Position numbers and translations under genes: made by a program. From Pseudolactococcus reticulitermitis (GTDB taxonomy: Bacteria; Bacillota; Bacilli; Lactobacillales; Streptococcaceae): a DNA stretch of 64,000 nt. Of this stretch, positions 8,870 through 19,395 are shown piece by piece (positions within the stretch are counted from its first letter, which is position 1; the number at the start of each line of letters is the position of its first letter). The notes below the pieces were generated by a model. The model was not told where the DNA came from and did not search any database. It saw nothing but the letters and a program-made list of their open reading frames with translations. The DNA lies in NCBI RefSeq assembly GCF_002260845.1, contig NZ_BEDT01000004.1, forward strand, positions 1 to 64,000. Reading direction: 5' to 3'.

Positions 8870-10188
8870 TTCATTACCTCATAGATGGCTTTGGAAATAT
8901 CAGCCAATGCGTCATTATCAGCACCATTATCTGTCTCAATCACTAAAATATAGGGTTCTGGCGTAAAAATCAGAGCAGCATCGTGATTAAATTCATCTGC
9001 TGTCCCGATTTTGTGCGCCACTTGGACCGATTTAGGGAGTTTAGCAGGAATGCGTTCTGTATCATAATCCGTCCCAATCAAGGCATTATAACCTGCTCCA
9101 CCCTCATGGTAGAGCGCTTCGAGGACACGTCCTACCATTTCAGATGATGCTTCGCGTTCGATTGGATTCCACGGTTGTCCTGCGATTTTTGCAATCTCAG
9201 ACTGATAGTTTTCAGAAAATTGATTGGTCTCATAGTAGGCCAGCATATTACTTGCTACATTATCAGAGTCCTTGGCTGTCCGGTTAATCAAATCTAATAA
9301 AGTATAAGACTGATTGTCTGCTATTTTAGGCAAAAAGCCTGTCCCTTCTGTCCTAAAAGCGCCTTGACAACCATTCACTAAGTCATTGTAGGCTAAACTA
9401 TCTCCCAAACTAGCATTACCTGCGTTAATTTGCTTTTGTGTCCAGTAGAGAATTGGTAACTTACTTAAACTCGCTGAATACATTTTTTTCGTTTGATTGA
9501 CACCAGCCGTAAAGTCACTATCAAGTTGCTTGACATAGATTGAATAGCCTGTTTGCTGATATTTCTGATTTAATAAAGTTTGAACTTGATCTAATTTTGG
9601 ATTTCTTAAAGTTGCAGATTGGCTATCTATCCAGCCTGTTTTACCACCATCAAAAGTAACTTGATAGTAGGTCCCCCAATGCGTTGTTGCGCTCTTCGTC
9701 ACATACACTCCCCCAGCACCTTTTGTCAACTTACTGTAAATTTGATTGTCAAAAGTTGTCAACGGCATGTAAAGAACATTGACGTCTTTTAGAACATAGA
9801 GTGGTTGGTTTATCTCCTCAGACTTTAAGACAACATCAGAACCAATCTCATTTTTATTATTTGAAATGAAAGTACCATCTGACAGCTTAAATGTTTGCAC
9901 ACTTAAACTCTCTATAGTTAGCTGTGTTTTAGCAGATATCTTCTTAGCCTTTATCTGCAAATCGGTATCCGTATAGCTCTGGGTTTCTTTTAAAGTAACT
10001 GCTCGTTTGGGGATTTCTGACCATCTAGGTAACTTTGCATTATCTGACAATAGCTTGGGTGTATAAGTCTGTGAACTCACGATATCTGATTTTTCAGGGA
10101 ATGTGAAAAAGGCTGGTAGAAGCATTGCCACAAAAACCAGCCATTGTAACACAAAATAAATTTTCTTATTTTTTACCATTTCTTGCAT
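8866..10188 (-). CDS. Serine hydrolase of the class A beta-lactamase fold
   Basis: 440 residues. An N-terminal membrane anchor (about 9-28) is followed by an extracellular region of unclear fold (about 30-200) and a beta-lactamase/transpeptidase-like domain with S-x-x-K as SLSK (in YSASLSKLP), SDN as DSDNVASN and a KIGT triad in place of KTG. Pneumococcus has a similar gene just upstream of tilS. The role is unknown: a penicillin-binding-like amidase or a wall enzyme is more likely than true antibiotic resistance. The start lies inside the end of the HpaB-like gene; the ATG at 10179 (MVKNKK) is an equally good start. Confidence 0.8.
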   Translation of the reverse strand: MQEMVKNKKIYFVLQWLVFVAMLLPAFFTFPEKSDIVSSQTYTPKLLSDNAKLPRWSEIPKRAVTLKETQSYTDTDLQIKAKKISAKTQLTIESLSVQTFKLSDGTFISNNKNEIGSDVVLKSEEINQPLYVLKDVNVLYMPLTTFDNQIYSKLTKGAGGVYVTKSATTHWGTYYQVTFDGGKTGWIDSQSATLRNPKLDQVQTLLNQKYQQTGYSIYVKQLDSDFTAGVNQTKKMYSASLSKLPILYWTQKQINAGNASLGDSLAYNDLVNGCQGAFRTEGTGFLPKIADNQSYTLLDLINRTAKDSDNVASNMLAYYETNQFSENYQSEIAKIAGQPWNPIEREASSEMVGRVLEALYHEGGAGYNALIGTDYDTERIPAKLPKSVQVAHKIGTADEFNHDAALIFTPEPYILVIETDNGADNDALADISKAIYEVMK

Positions 10189-11611
10189 TGTTTAAAACCT
10201 TATCAATCATCTGATTCGCCTGTGTTAAATCTGTGTGTCTGAGATGTTGTAGATGAATAAACATGGGATTACCACCATGTAAAAACTCATACACACGTTG
10301 GCGCTGTCCGAAACTTTCGCTTGTAATGTCCCAAGCGAGATTTAATAAAAGCACCCGCTCTTCTGCAGGCATCAAATCACTGGTCAAAGCAGAGTCTAAC
10401 ATCTCTGAAATCTCTGGATTGCTAAACGCTCGAAAATCTGGCACGCCAACAGCAGAACCTGCTGAAAACTCAGCAATCACGCATAAAGCTTCATCATAGT
10501 AAGTTGTTAATTTAGCACGAACTGCAAGTAAAGTTTGCATATTGGGTGTAAAAACATCTTTTTGTAACTTGCCCGTGACTTCACTCGCAACGATACAAGA
10601 CCGAATGAGTTCCAGATTAACAGATAGCTCACCTAACTTTTCTTGGACACGCTGAAAACCAGACAGCCCTAATTGTTCAGCAAGTCGGACAGCAATTCCT
10701 GTCACAAACTCCAACTTAACAAAGCCACGGATCTCATCTTGGTGTGCTGTATGATGAAATAAACCACTTGCTTCAAAGAAAGCGTTAGATTTTTCAACGT
10801 CTCCACAAACGAATAATGCGTCATTGGGAACAAAGACATCATCAAAAAGCAAAAAGGCATCCATCTCATCAAAGGCTTGAGACAAGGGATAGTCTGCAAG
10901 GGAATAGTCTGATTTCATCGTTGGTTTGCGACAGATGACTTTAACACCTGGTGTCGCAATCGGCAATGCAAAAGCCAAGGCGAATTTGTCATCTTCAGAT
11001 TTTAAATCTGGCAGATTAAAAATTAATAACTCATCCGCAAGCGGTGCTAGAGTATTGACTTGTTTAGCGCCCCTAACAATTACGCCATCTTCTCGCGTTT
11101 CTTTAATCCAAACACCAGCAAACTCCTGCCCTTCAGCCAATAATTGAGACAAGGTTTTTTGGCGGTCTAATTGCGGGTTTTGAATGGCATGGCTAACAAA
11201 GACATCATCAGATTTGACGTGATTGGCCCAATTTATCGCATTGCTTGCAAAATCAATCTCGCCTTGCTTCCCTAAATTATCTGCATAGTTGCCTAAAATA
11301 GCGACACCGGCATTGATAAAATCGGGTGTCCGGCCTAACATGCCAAAGGATTCACGTGCAACCTCTTCATAAATTTGACGTTTTTTAGCCAAATCATTTG
11401 CTGTCTTGGGTGCAAAAAACATCACGGAAGCTTCGCTTTCAATCCCATTGTCAAAAAAGGTATGGTTCTTATTCTCATGTTGCAATTCATAATAGCGCTG
11501 AATGACTGCCAAAGTTTTAGAGAATACTGGCTCACTGGCCATATCAGTCACACGTTGACCATTGAGATAGACCTCACGTCCGTCATTAAGTTGCCCATTT
11601 TTTGTTGTCAT
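10166..11611 (-). CDS. 4-hydroxyphenylacetate 3-hydroxylase (HpaB) family flavin monooxygenase
   Basis: 481 residues, full length for the HpaB/PvcC family, whose members use FADH2 from a partner reductase to ortho-hydroxylate phenols. Family features: GRTPDFINAGVA near 96, the region FVSHAIQNPQLDR near 140, VFVPNDALFV near 248 and the C-terminal helical bundle with LHGGNPMFIHLQHLRHTD. No HpaC reductase is encoded in the window. The gene is inserted in a cell-division and translation operon and overlaps both neighbours (4 nt upstream, over 10 nt downstream). The real substrate is unknown. Confidence 0.8.
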   Translation of the reverse strand: MTTKNGQLNDGREVYLNGQRVTDMASEPVFSKTLAVIQRYYELQHENKNHTFFDNGIESEASVMFFAPKTANDLAKKRQIYEEVARESFGMLGRTPDFINAGVAILGNYADNLGKQGEIDFASNAINWANHVKSDDVFVSHAIQNPQLDRQKTLSQLLAEGQEFAGVWIKETREDGVIVRGAKQVNTLAPLADELLIFNLPDLKSEDDKFALAFALPIATPGVKVICRKPTMKSDYSLADYPLSQAFDEMDAFLLFDDVFVPNDALFVCGDVEKSNAFFEASGLFHHTAHQDEIRGFVKLEFVTGIAVRLAEQLGLSGFQRVQEKLGELSVNLELIRSCIVASEVTGKLQKDVFTPNMQTLLAVRAKLTTYYDEALCVIAEFSAGSAVGVPDFRAFSNPEISEMLDSALTSDLMPAEERVLLLNLAWDITSESFGQRQRVYEFLHGGNPMFIHLQHLRHTDLTQANQMIDKVLNNARNGKK

Positions 11612-11940
11612 GACTTGCTTCCTTTTCGGTTTTGATCGCGTAATCCTTGCAAGATTTTCCCAGTTCTAGCCAGTATGTTATCATATTTTTCACGGAAATT
11701 TTCTGGTGTTACACGCAAATCAATTTTACCGTCATCATGAATTTCTTTTACTGTGACTGTCAGGGCATCATTTCTCTGAAACTTCTCTCCTCGAGGGACG
11801 TCTGACCACCGTAACAAACCCGTTAAAAGAAAATCATCTGATATATTATCAAAACGTGCCTGATTTTCTTGTGATAAGTCAGATGCTAAAAATGTCACAA
11901 ATAGTCCGAAACGAGAGATAGATTTAACGCGACCCATCAT
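11608..11940 (-). CDS. S1-domain RNA-binding protein (YabR-like)
   Basis: 110 residues. One OB-fold of the S1 type fills most of the protein (GRVKSISRFGLFVTF ... GLLRWSDVP ... DALTVTVKEIHDDGKIDLRV). Small S1 proteins downstream of divIC are known as YabR in Bacillus and are thought to act on RNA or ribosomes. The gene overlaps divIC upstream and the HpaB-like gene downstream by 4 nt each, so the whole stretch is translationally coupled. Confidence 0.75.
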   Translation of the reverse strand: MMGRVKSISRFGLFVTFLASDLSQENQARFDNISDDFLLTGLLRWSDVPRGEKFQRNDALTVTVKEIHDDGKIDLRVTPENFREKYDNILARTGKILQGLRDQNRKGSKS

Positions 11941-12386
11941 TTTATTTTTGTAAGTCCGCCATTTGACAACTCCGGAATTAAAAATACTTTTTCGCCATCT
12001 TTTGAATAGTATCTCAAACGGGCATACTTTTCAATGAAAATCGGATCTTTAAGTTTGACAATATCAGCTTTTTCAATGGCTAATTGTTTATCCAAAGCAA
12101 CTGATTTCTTTTCATATTCTGTCTTCAAATCTTGACGACTTTGCAATGTTTGATATGATTTGACAAGATTAATTGTCGGTAAAATCATAACCAAAATGAC
12201 AGCGACCAAAATCAAACCTAAATAACGGCGTTTGGGTACCGATTTCTGACTACTTGTTTGCATTTGGTTTAACTGTTGCGTTGTAAACTCATTATTTAAC
12301 CGAACAATTTTCTTTTGATTTGTCATGATGTCCCTTCTATCCTGCAGATAATTTTCACGCTCTAAATTAAGTCGATTGTCTGACAT
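11937..12386 (-). CDS. divIC: Cell division protein DivIC (FtsB homologue)
   Basis: 149 residues with a cytoplasmic N-terminus, one transmembrane helix (about 55-77, LGLILVAVILVMILPTINLV) and an extracellular coiled coil (about 78-115), ending with the DivIC motif IEKYARLRYYSKDGEKVF. It joins FtsL and DivIB in the divisome and helps activate septal wall synthesis. AAGG lies 5 nt before the chosen ATG. A second ATG at residue 21, also with a good ribosome site, is possible. Confidence 0.9.
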   Translation of the reverse strand: MSDNRLNLERENYLQDRRDIMTNQKKIVRLNNEFTTQQLNQMQTSSQKSVPKRRYLGLILVAVILVMILPTINLVKSYQTLQSRQDLKTEYEKKSVALDKQLAIEKADIVKLKDPIFIEKYARLRYYSKDGEKVFLIPELSNGGLTKIK

Positions 12387-12407
12387 TCTACCTTAATCCA
12401 GAATAAC

Positions 12408-12668
12408 TCAAGGATTCACACGCGTTTCTGACAAGATTTCATACATCTTGTCAGCATCTTCCTTTTTAGTAGAATCCTTTATATCCAGAACGCGAACTTC
12501 TAAGATCTTATTACCAAAAGTAATCGTTAAAACATCCTGATATTTAACATCAGATGAACTTTTCGCAAGAATACCATTTAGTTTAATTCGACCTTTATCT
12601 GCAACTTCCTTAGCAACTGTTCGACGCTTAATAAGTCGCGAAACTTTTAAATATTTGTCTAATCTCAT
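12408..12668 (-). CDS. rqcP: RqcP / YabO S4-domain protein
   Basis: 86 residues from ATG 12668 ([19 protein letters not shown]), nearly all S4 RNA-binding fold. RqcP works with RqcH at stalled 50S subunits to add C-terminal alanine tails in ribosome quality control. The longer open frame upstream is not used: its extra residues do not resemble the family. The ATG has no Shine-Dalgarno but lies 7 nt after a TATAAT with an extended TG, so the message is probably leaderless. First gene of the minus-strand operon running to ftsH. Confidence 0.9.
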   Translation of the reverse strand: MRLDKYLKVSRLIKRRTVAKEVADKGRIKLNGILAKSSSDVKYQDVLTITFGNKILEVRVLDIKDSTKKEDADKMYEILSETRVNP

Positions 12669-12675
12669 AAGTCTT

Positions 12676-12684
12676 ATTATATCA
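12676..12684 (-). promoter_or_regulatory. Extended -10 promoter of rqcP (leaderless start)
   Basis: TATAAT at 12676-12681 on the minus strand preceded by TGA. Only 7 nt separate it from the rqcP ATG, which puts transcription start at or next to the A of ATG. Confidence 0.6.
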
Positions 12685-12872
12685 CAAACCCTGATGGCTT
12701 GTATACCTTTTAGAATTTCAGTAGTGTCCCTTTCAAAATAATAATGTCTCGTTTTTTTTTGCATCATATTTCTTAAATATTTACAAATATGATATAATTA
12801 AAGATAGGGTATAATTTAATAATATCAAAATAACACATCATCTCAATATTACTTCTCAAATAAAAGGGAAAT

Positions 12873-13775
12873 ATGAAAAAAATACTAACACTCCTAATCC
12901 TAATGGTTAGCTTTTTTGCCACTAAAGCCTATGCTGATAAGCTTGATTTCACTGTCACCCCCATTCTAGAAGAGGAACAATCGGTGACGGATCAAACAAT
13001 TTCTGCCAAATATCAGGCACAGCAAACCTTACGTTTTAATTTACAAAATAATTCTGATAACACCATCGACATTAACATCAAAACGGCAATTCCTGATCTT
13101 GACAACGACGGCAACCCAATTTTTACTGACGGCCATACTTTTTTAGATTCGCCTTCAACCATCACCTTGCCTCCAAATGGTAGTCAAGAGATCACGATTA
13201 ACTATAAAGCTGAAACTTTCAAAAAAGATTTTGATGGTGAAGTCACCAATGCAATTCTCTTTTGTCAAGGTGAGAAAAATATCACTTACCTTGTGAATGT
13301 CCGAAAAAATGATAATAAAGACACTGAAAATATCGTCATTGAAAAATCCGAAGCGGTAATCCTCAATAACAAATATTTCATTAGAATTTTAATCAAAAAT
13401 GATAGCAATGCTTGGCTAAATAACGTGTTGATTGACAGTCACATCATGGACCAAGCGACTGAACAATCGGATACGCACCAGTTTAGTCACATTGCGCCTA
13501 ATAGTAAGATTGAAATTCTAATTCCTATGTCTGAAAAATTCAAAGCTGGTACCTATCTCACTCTGAATACCGTCCAAACGGCAAGTCGAACTTGGAATTT
13601 AGAAAGTCAATTTAAACTGTCAACCGAAAAAATTGACGAACTCAATGGGATAGAAGCGCCTATTCATAAGGGTGAACACTCTAAAATTTTTTACTTTGTT
13701 AGTATTTTATTCTTCCTATTGGTTCTGACGATTATCCTCCAATTTAATTTTATTCAAAAACACAATCGAATATAA
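12873..13775 (+). CDS. DUF916/DUF3324 (WxL-associated) surface protein
   Basis: 300 residues with a signal peptide (1-21, cut after AYA), two beta-sandwich-like regions (DUF916 about 25-135 with LRFNLQNNSDNTIDINIKTAIP, and DUF3324 about 140-255), one C-terminal transmembrane helix (about 272-292) and a short basic tail. Such proteins usually sit in clusters with WxL proteins and anchor them at the wall. Here it is alone, with no WxL protein in the window. AAAGGG lies just upstream of the ATG. Confidence 0.75.
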   Translation: MKKILTLLILMVSFFATKAYADKLDFTVTPILEEEQSVTDQTISAKYQAQQTLRFNLQNNSDNTIDINIKTAIPDLDNDGNPIFTDGHTFLDSPSTITLPPNGSQEITINYKAETFKKDFDGEVTNAILFCQGEKNITYLVNVRKNDNKDTENIVIEKSEAVILNNKYFIRILIKNDSNAWLNNVLIDSHIMDQATEQSDTHQFSHIAPNSKIEILIPMSEKFKAGTYLTLNTVQTASRTWNLESQFKLSTEKIDELNGIEAPIHKGEHSKIFYFVSILFFLLVLTIILQFNFIQKHNRI

Positions 13776-13804
13776 CAACCATTGGCACCAGATGGTTGTT
13801 TTTT
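13773..13804 (+). terminator. Terminator after the DUF916 gene
   Basis: Stem AACAACCAT/ATGGTTGTT with a 9-nt loop, followed by TTTTTT. Confidence 0.85.
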
Positions 13805-13858
13805 ATGGTTATTTTTGTTAGAATGTAGTGAAAATGTTTCATCGTGATGGAGGTAGCA

Positions 13859-14053
13859 ATGTACGCTTTAGGTGATTTTGTTGAAATGAAAAAACCGCAC
13901 GCTTGTGTGATCAAATCAACTGGGAAAAAGGCCAATCACTGGGAAATTGTCCGATTGGGTGCAGATATCAAAATTCGATGCACCAATTGTGACCATATCG
14001 TCTTGATGTCACGCAATGATTTTAATCGAAAATTAAAACAAGTACTGAACTAG
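13859..14053 (+). CDS. DUF951 family protein
   Basis: 64 residues from ATG 13859, with GGAGG 5 nt upstream. Pattern YALGDFVEMKKPHAC, then W-x-I-V-R-x-G-A-D-I-K-I-R-C-x-x-C: three conserved Cys and a small beta-barrel, possibly metal binding. This gene sits next to ychF in streptococci as here. Function unknown; nucleic-acid binding has been suggested for the family. Confidence 0.88.
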   Translation: MYALGDFVEMKKPHACVIKSTGKKANHWEIVRLGADIKIRCTNCDHIVLMSRNDFNRKLKQVLN

Positions 14054-14054
14054 G

Positions 14055-14104
14055 AAAGGAGATTGAGCCGTTAGTTTCATTGCTAATAGCTCAACATCTA
14101 AATT
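14055..14104 (+). promoter_or_regulatory. ychF translation start region: Shine-Dalgarno, hairpin, ATG
   Basis: The only Shine-Dalgarno (AAAGGAG, 14055-14061) is 43 nt from the ATG. In between is a hairpin: TTGAGC (14063-14068) pairs with GCTCAA (14089-14094) and TTAG with CTAA inside. When folded, 11 nt remain between Shine-Dalgarno and ATG. An in-frame TAA four to six bases upstream of the ATG rules out an earlier start. Confidence 0.6.
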
Positions 14105-15220
14105 ATGGCTTTAACAGCAGGCATCGTTGGTTTACCAAACGTTGGGAAATCAACTCTTTTTAATGCAATCACACAGGCAGGCGCAGAAGCGGCCAATTAT
14201 CCTTTTGCGACCATTGATCCTAACGTCGGGACTGTCGAAGTACCTGACGAACGGCTCAATAAAATTACAGAACTCATCAAGCCTAAAAAAACAGTGCCAA
14301 CAACCTTTGAATTTACGGATATTGCAGGGATTGTTAAAGGCGCCTCTAAAGGTGAAGGACTTGGTAACAAGTTTTTGGCCAACATTCGTGAAGTGGACGC
14401 GATTGTGCATGTCGTTCGTGCCTTTGATGATGAAAATGTCATGCGGGAACAAGGTCGTGAAAATGACTTTGTTGATCCGATTGCTGATATTGACACCATT
14501 AACTTAGAATTGATTCTAGCGGATTTAGAGTCTGTCAATAAACGCTATGCGCGTGTTGAAAAAATCGCTCGGACGCAAAAAGATAAGGATGCTGTCCTCG
14601 AGTTTAAGGTTTTAGAAAAAATCAAACCTGTCCTTGAAGCTGGTAAGTCAGCACGAACAGTTGACTTTGAAGATGACGAACAAAAAGTTGTCAAATCACT
14701 CTTTTTACTAACGACTAAACCTGTTTTATATGTGGCAAATGTGTCAGAAGATGAAGTTGGCGATCCTGATACAATCGACTATGTCAAACAAATCCGTGAC
14801 TTTGCAACAACAGAAAACGCTGATACAGTTGTGATTTCTGCACGTGTTGAGGAAGAAATTGCTGAACTCGAAGATGATGAAAAAGCTGAATTTTTGGAAG
14901 CGATTGGCTTAACTGAGTCTGGTGTTGACAAGTTGACACAAGCCGCTTATCATTTACTCGGACTTGGCACTTACTTTACAGCAGGTGAAAAAGAAGTTCG
15001 AGCTTGGACTTTCAAACGTGGCATTAAAGCACCCGGAGCTGCAGGCATTATCCATTCAGATTTTGAAAAAGGTTTCATCCGTGCTGTGACCATGTCCTAT
15101 GATGATCTCATCAAATACGGATCAGAAAAAGCCGTAAAAGAAGCAGGACGCCTACGTGAAGAAGGTAAAGAATATATCGTACAAGACGGTGATATCTTAG
15201 AATTTCGTTTTAATGTTTAA
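14105..15220 (+). CDS. ychF: Redox-regulated ATPase YchF (OLA1 family)
   Basis: 371 residues, the usual length. Obg-related P-loop protein with G1 GLPNVGKST (about 9-17), G3 [14 protein letters not shown] with the extended switch, the atypical G4 that makes the family prefer ATP, and the C-terminal TGS domain (about 285-368) ending ILEFRFNV. It binds ribosomes and takes part in stress responses. In streptococci it lies between DUF951 and pth as here. Confidence 0.96.
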   Translation: MALTAGIVGLPNVGKSTLFNAITQAGAEAANYPFATIDPNVGTVEVPDERLNKITELIKPKKTVPTTFEFTDIAGIVKGASKGEGLGNKFLANIREVDAIVHVVRAFDDENVMREQGRENDFVDPIADIDTINLELILADLESVNKRYARVEKIARTQKDKDAVLEFKVLEKIKPVLEAGKSARTVDFEDDEQKVVKSLFLLTTKPVLYVANVSEDEVGDPDTIDYVKQIRDFATTENADTVVISARVEEEIAELEDDEKAEFLEAIGLTESGVDKLTQAAYHLLGLGTYFTAGEKEVRAWTFKRGIKAPGAAGIIHSDFEKGFIRAVTMSYDDLIKYGSEKAVKEAGRLREEGKEYIVQDGDILEFRFNV

Positions 15221-15234
15221 TAGCAAATGTCAGG

Positions 15235-15263
15235 AAGCTGAAATGTTAATTTCAGTCTTTTTT
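15235..15263 (+). terminator. Terminator after ychF
   Basis: Stem CTGAAAT/ATTTCAG (15238-15255) with a 4-nt loop, then TCTTTTTT. Confidence 0.75.
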
Positions 15264-15328
15264 GACGTTTACAGAATTGTCAACTTAAAGTAAAGATTTT
15301 ATCAATATACTGTAAAAGGAGTGTCAAC

Positions 15329-15898
15329 ATGGTAAAAATGATAGTGGGATTGGGAAACCCTGGTGATAAATACGCCCACACCAAACATAATATTGGTTTT
15401 GATGTTTTAGATGTTATCGCTGAACGCTTAAACCTCACTTTCAAACGTGACAAAACATTCATAGCAGATACTGCAGCTGATTTTGTCAACGGCGAAAAGA
15501 TCATCCTCGTTAAACCTGTAACCTTTATGAATGAATCAGGCAAGGCTGTTAAACCACTTTTAGCTTATAATGGTCTCATATCAGATGATTTAGTTGTCAT
15601 TTATGATGATCTTGATATGGCGGTAGGAAAATTGCGACTTCGTCAAAAAGGTTCCGCCGGTGGACATAATGGCATCAAATCAATCATTGCGCATCTCGGT
15701 AGTCAAGAATTTAAGCGCGTCAAAGTTGGCATTGGCAGACCGAAACATGGGATGTCTGTCGTCAATCATGTATTAGGTCGATTTGATCAAGAAGATGCGG
15801 CTGATGCTGAACTTGGTATTGTGCGCGCAGCAGATGCTGTTGAAACTTTCATTGAAAATCATGATTTTAACCAGACAGGAAACCAATTTAACGGATGA
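15329..15898 (+). CDS. pth: Peptidyl-tRNA hydrolase
   Basis: 189 residues. It releases peptides from prematurely dropped peptidyl-tRNA. The N-terminal [22 protein letters not shown] carries the catalytic His and nearby Asn; further motifs are FMNESGKAV and [13 protein letters not shown], then VGIGRP. Shine-Dalgarno AAGGAG is 8 nt from the ATG. The stop overlaps the ATG of mfd by 4 nt, so the two are coupled. Confidence 0.97.
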   Translation: MVKMIVGLGNPGDKYAHTKHNIGFDVLDVIAERLNLTFKRDKTFIADTAADFVNGEKIILVKPVTFMNESGKAVKPLLAYNGLISDDLVVIYDDLDMAVGKLRLRQKGSAGGHNGIKSIIAHLGSQEFKRVKVGIGRPKHGMSVVNHVLGRFDQEDAADAELGIVRAADAVETFIENHDFNQTGNQFNG

Positions 15899-18800
15899 AA
15901 CTAACAGATTTACTTGCCAATAATCATGCATTAACACAATGGCAACGTGGCCTAAACCAACATACACGTACCTTATTCACAGGTATTCAAGGCACGATCA
16001 AAACGCTTTTAATGGCAACAGCTTTTGACAATCAGCCTGATAAATATATCATCATCACAGATAGTCAATATCATGCCAGTGAACTTTATAGTGATTTATC
16101 AGAATTTGTTGGTGAAGCTAACGTTTTTCAATATTTTTCTGATGATAATATTTTTGCTGAATATGCCATTGCCAGTAAAGAACGTTTGGCTTATCGCTTA
16201 GATGCGCTTTCTTTTTTACAAGACAAAGACGCAGATGGTTTTCTAATCATTCCGATTTTTGCTTTACGCAATTTACTACCTGATCCAGCCGTTTTTAAAA
16301 CCTTTAATCTGCTTTTTACAGTTGGTCAAGAAATGGCTAGTGAGGGACTTGTCAATCAGTTGTCAAGCATTGGTTTTGAAAAAACGCAACGTGTCATGAG
16401 CCCAGGAGAGTTCTCTAAACGAGGCGATATTCTAGATATTTACCCATTAGATGCTGAAAATCCGCTTCGAATTGAGTTTTTTGGTGACGAAATTGATGGT
16501 ATCAGATATTTTGATGTTGAGAGTCAACGTTCTTTACAAGAACTTGATACCGTTACAATCAAGCCATCCTCAGATTTCATTTTAAGTGCTGCAGACTTTG
16601 AACGTGGTGTCAACTACTTGTCAAGTTTGACTGATTTGGATGACAACTTAACTTCTTACTTAGCTGAAATTATTGGCGCAGCTAAACATCACAATTACCA
16701 TGCTGATCTCAGAAAATTTAGTGAATTTTTCTATGCCCAACAATGGACATTACTAGATTACTTACCGAAACATACACCGATTTTCATTGATGATTTTCAG
16801 AAAATCAATGAAATGGACCATAAAATCACGCAAGAAACCGCGGAATTTATCCTATCTGAAAAATTACTCAACCGTTCTATTGATGGCATGCATTATCTAG
16901 CAGATAATAGTCATCAACTGAGAACCTATAAACCGGCAACTTATTTCTCTAATTTCCAAAAAGGCTTAGGTAATCTCAAATTTGATCTCTTACATAATTT
17001 TAATCAACATAGTATGCCGGCATTTTTTGGTCAAATGCCTTTACTTGAAGTTGAATTAACCCATTTCATCAAAAGGGATTATACTGTCATTCTTGCGATT
17101 TCAAAAGAAAAAGAAGCGAAGTTGACAAGTAGTTTACAAGATGTTGATGTCAATTTTACATTGACACTGGCTGATCAGCTGCAATCAAACGTTGTCAATA
17201 TTGTCAATCTAAACTTGACAAATGGTTTCAACTTACTGGATGAAAAAATCGCAGTCATTACTGAAACTGAGATTTTTGGGAAAACAAAAAAACGTCGAAC
17301 GAAGCGGCTTAATATTACCAATGCTGAACGTTTACAAGACTACAACGAATTAGAAGTCGGCGATTATGTTGTTCACCAAACCCATGGGATTGGGAAATAT
17401 CTTGGCTTAGAAACGATTGAAATCTCTGGTATTCATCGTGATTATCTGACCATTCAATATCAAAATAATGACACCATTTCTATTCCTGTAGATCAAGTTG
17501 AACTGCTGACCAAATATACCGCAGGAGAGGGTAAACCACCCAAAATCAATAAGCTCAATGATGGCCGTTGGAAACGAACTGTCAAGTCTGTCAGCAAACA
17601 AATCGAAGATATTTCAGAAGATTTGATTAAACTCTATGCGGCTCGTGAAAGTCAACGTGGCTTTGCTTTTTCACCTGACGATGACAATCAACATGAATTT
17701 GATGAGGCATTCGCCTACACTGAAACTGATGATCAGCTTCGCTCAGTAGTTGAAATCAAAAAAGATATGGAACGTGAACGCCCGATGGACCGCTTGTTAG
17801 TTGGGGATGTTGGCTTCGGTAAAACGGAAGTGGCCATGCGCGCTGCCTTTAAGGCCATCAATGACCATAAACAAGTCGCTATTTTAGTGCCGACAACGGT
17901 GCTAGCTGAACAGCATTATAATAATTTTCGAGAACGCTTTAATGACTTCGGGGTCAATATTGCGGTCATGTCAAGGTTTCAAACTAAAAAAGAACAAGCT
18001 GATATTTTAGAAAAACTTAAAAAAGATCGGATTGACTTAGTCATTGGCACGCATCGCTTGCTATCAAAAGATGTCATGTTCTTTGATCTCGGCTTGATGA
18101 TTATAGATGAAGAGCAACGTTTCGGGGTCAAGCATAAGGAACGTTTAAAAGAGTTGAAAACACAAGTAGATGTTTTAACTTTAACTGCGACACCCATCCC
18201 TCGAACACTCCATATGTCTATGATGGGGATACGTGATTTGTCTGTCATTGAAACACCACCAACCAATCGCTATCCCGTGCAGACTTATGTTATGGAAACG
18301 AACTATAGTGTGCTTCGGGATGCTGTTTTACGCGAAATATCTCGTGGCGGACAAGTCTTCTACGTTTACAATCGCGTTGACACCATTGAACAAAAAGTTT
18401 CTCAAATTTCAGAACTCATTCCTGAAGCACGGGTCGGCTATATTCATGGCCAACTTAGTGAAGTGCAACTTGAAAATACCCTCCTTGACTTCATCAATGG
18501 CGACTACGATGTGCTAGTCGCAACGACCATCATAGAAACGGGTGTGGATATTCCCAATGCCAATACCCTATTTGTTGAAAATGCGGATCATATGGGCTTA
18601 TCTCAGCTCTATCAACTTCGTGGTCGAGTTGGGCGCTCCAATCGTGTTGCCTATGCCTATTTCACTTATCAACCAGAAAAATCGTTATCAGATGTCTCTG
18701 AAAAACGCCTTGATGCGATCAAAGGCTTTACAGAATTAGGATCAGGTTTTAAGATTGCAATGCGAGATTTATCAATTCGAGGTGCTGGTAATCTTTTAGG

Positions 18801-19395
18801 TGCTGAACAATCTGGTTTTATTGATTCTATTGGCTTCGACTTATACTCACAGTTGCTAGAAGAAGCTGTCAATAAACGTTTAGGTAAATCGAAAGGCCCA
18901 CGAAAAGCCAATACTGAAATTAATCTTGAAATTGATGCTTTTTTACCGTCAGATTACATTTCGGATCAACGTCAAAAAATTGAAATCTATAAACGGATTC
19001 GTGAAATTGAAAGTCGGACTTACTACCAAGATTTACAGGATGAGTTGATTGATAGATTTGGAGAATATCCGGACACTGTGGCTTATCTGCTTGAAATCGG
19101 CTTATTAAAATATTTTGCTGATCATGCATTCGTTGATAAGATTGACAAGCAATTGTCAACGATTGTTTACACGATGAGTAAAGCTGCAGCTCATCTATTT
19201 ATGCCACAAGATTATTTTGACGCCTTATCCAAAACACAGCTTAAGGCAAAAATTGGCGAAACAGCTGGTCAAATGGTCATTCGATTTGATATTAGAAAAT
19301 TACCAGCAGCCACCTACTTGTCAGAAATGATGGTCTTTACTGAACGTTTGAGTGCGATTAGAGATGAGAAAACCAATGAAAAAACTGGCGATTAA
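15895..19395 (+). CDS. mfd: Transcription-repair coupling factor Mfd
   Basis: 1166 residues, full length. UvrB-like N-terminal region (1-about 340), RNA-polymerase interaction domain (about 480-560, [14 protein letters not shown]), superfamily 2 translocase with Walker [12 protein letters not shown] (about 640), DEEQ box in [10 protein letters not shown] and motif [18 protein letters not shown], then TRG and C-terminal D7 domain. It removes stalled RNA polymerase at lesions and recruits UvrA. It is oriented toward oriC, so it is transcribed against the replication fork. Confidence 0.97.
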   Translation: MKLTDLLANNHALTQWQRGLNQHTRTLFTGIQGTIKTLLMATAFDNQPDKYIIITDSQYHASELYSDLSEFVGEANVFQYFSDDNIFAEYAIASKERLAYRLDALSFLQDKDADGFLIIPIFALRNLLPDPAVFKTFNLLFTVGQEMASEGLVNQLSSIGFEKTQRVMSPGEFSKRGDILDIYPLDAENPLRIEFFGDEIDGIRYFDVESQRSLQELDTVTIKPSSDFILSAADFERGVNYLSSLTDLDDNLTSYLAEIIGAAKHHNYHADLRKFSEFFYAQQWTLLDYLPKHTPIFIDDFQKINEMDHKITQETAEFILSEKLLNRSIDGMHYLADNSHQLRTYKPATYFSNFQKGLGNLKFDLLHNFNQHSMPAFFGQMPLLEVELTHFIKRDYTVILAISKEKEAKLTSSLQDVDVNFTLTLADQLQSNVVNIVNLNLTNGFNLLDEKIAVITETEIFGKTKKRRTKRLNITNAERLQDYNELEVGDYVVHQTHGIGKYLGLETIEISGIHRDYLTIQYQNNDTISIPVDQVELLTKYTAGEGKPPKINKLNDGRWKRTVKSVSKQIEDISEDLIKLYAARESQRGFAFSPDDDNQHEFDEAFAYTETDDQLRSVVEIKKDMERERPMDRLLVGDVGFGKTEVAMRAAFKAINDHKQVAILVPTTVLAEQHYNNFRERFNDFGVNIAVMSRFQTKKEQADILEKLKKDRIDLVIGTHRLLSKDVMFFDLGLMIIDEEQRFGVKHKERLKELKTQVDVLTLTATPIPRTLHMSMMGIRDLSVIETPPTNRYPVQTYVMETNYSVLRDAVLREISRGGQVFYVYNRVDTIEQKVSQISELIPEARVGYIHGQLSEVQLENTLLDFINGDYDVLVATTIIETGVDIPNANTLFVENADHMGLSQLYQLRGRVGRSNRVAYAYFTYQPEKSLSDVSEKRLDAIKGFTELGSGFKIAMRDLSIRGAGNLLGAEQSGFIDSIGFDLYSQLLEEAVNKRLGKSKGPRKANTEINLEIDAFLPSDYISDQRQKIEIYKRIREIESRTYYQDLQDELIDRFGEYPDTVAYLLEIGLLKYFADHAFVDKIDKQLSTIVYTMSKAAAHLFMPQDYFDALSKTQLKAKIGETAGQMVIRFDIRKLPAATYLSEMMVFTERLSAIRDEKTNEKTGD

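Noticed and set aside
11349-11364. Second parS-like sequence around CACGTG in the HpaB-like gene
   Set aside because: Four mismatches to parS, so no better than chance CACGTG sites.
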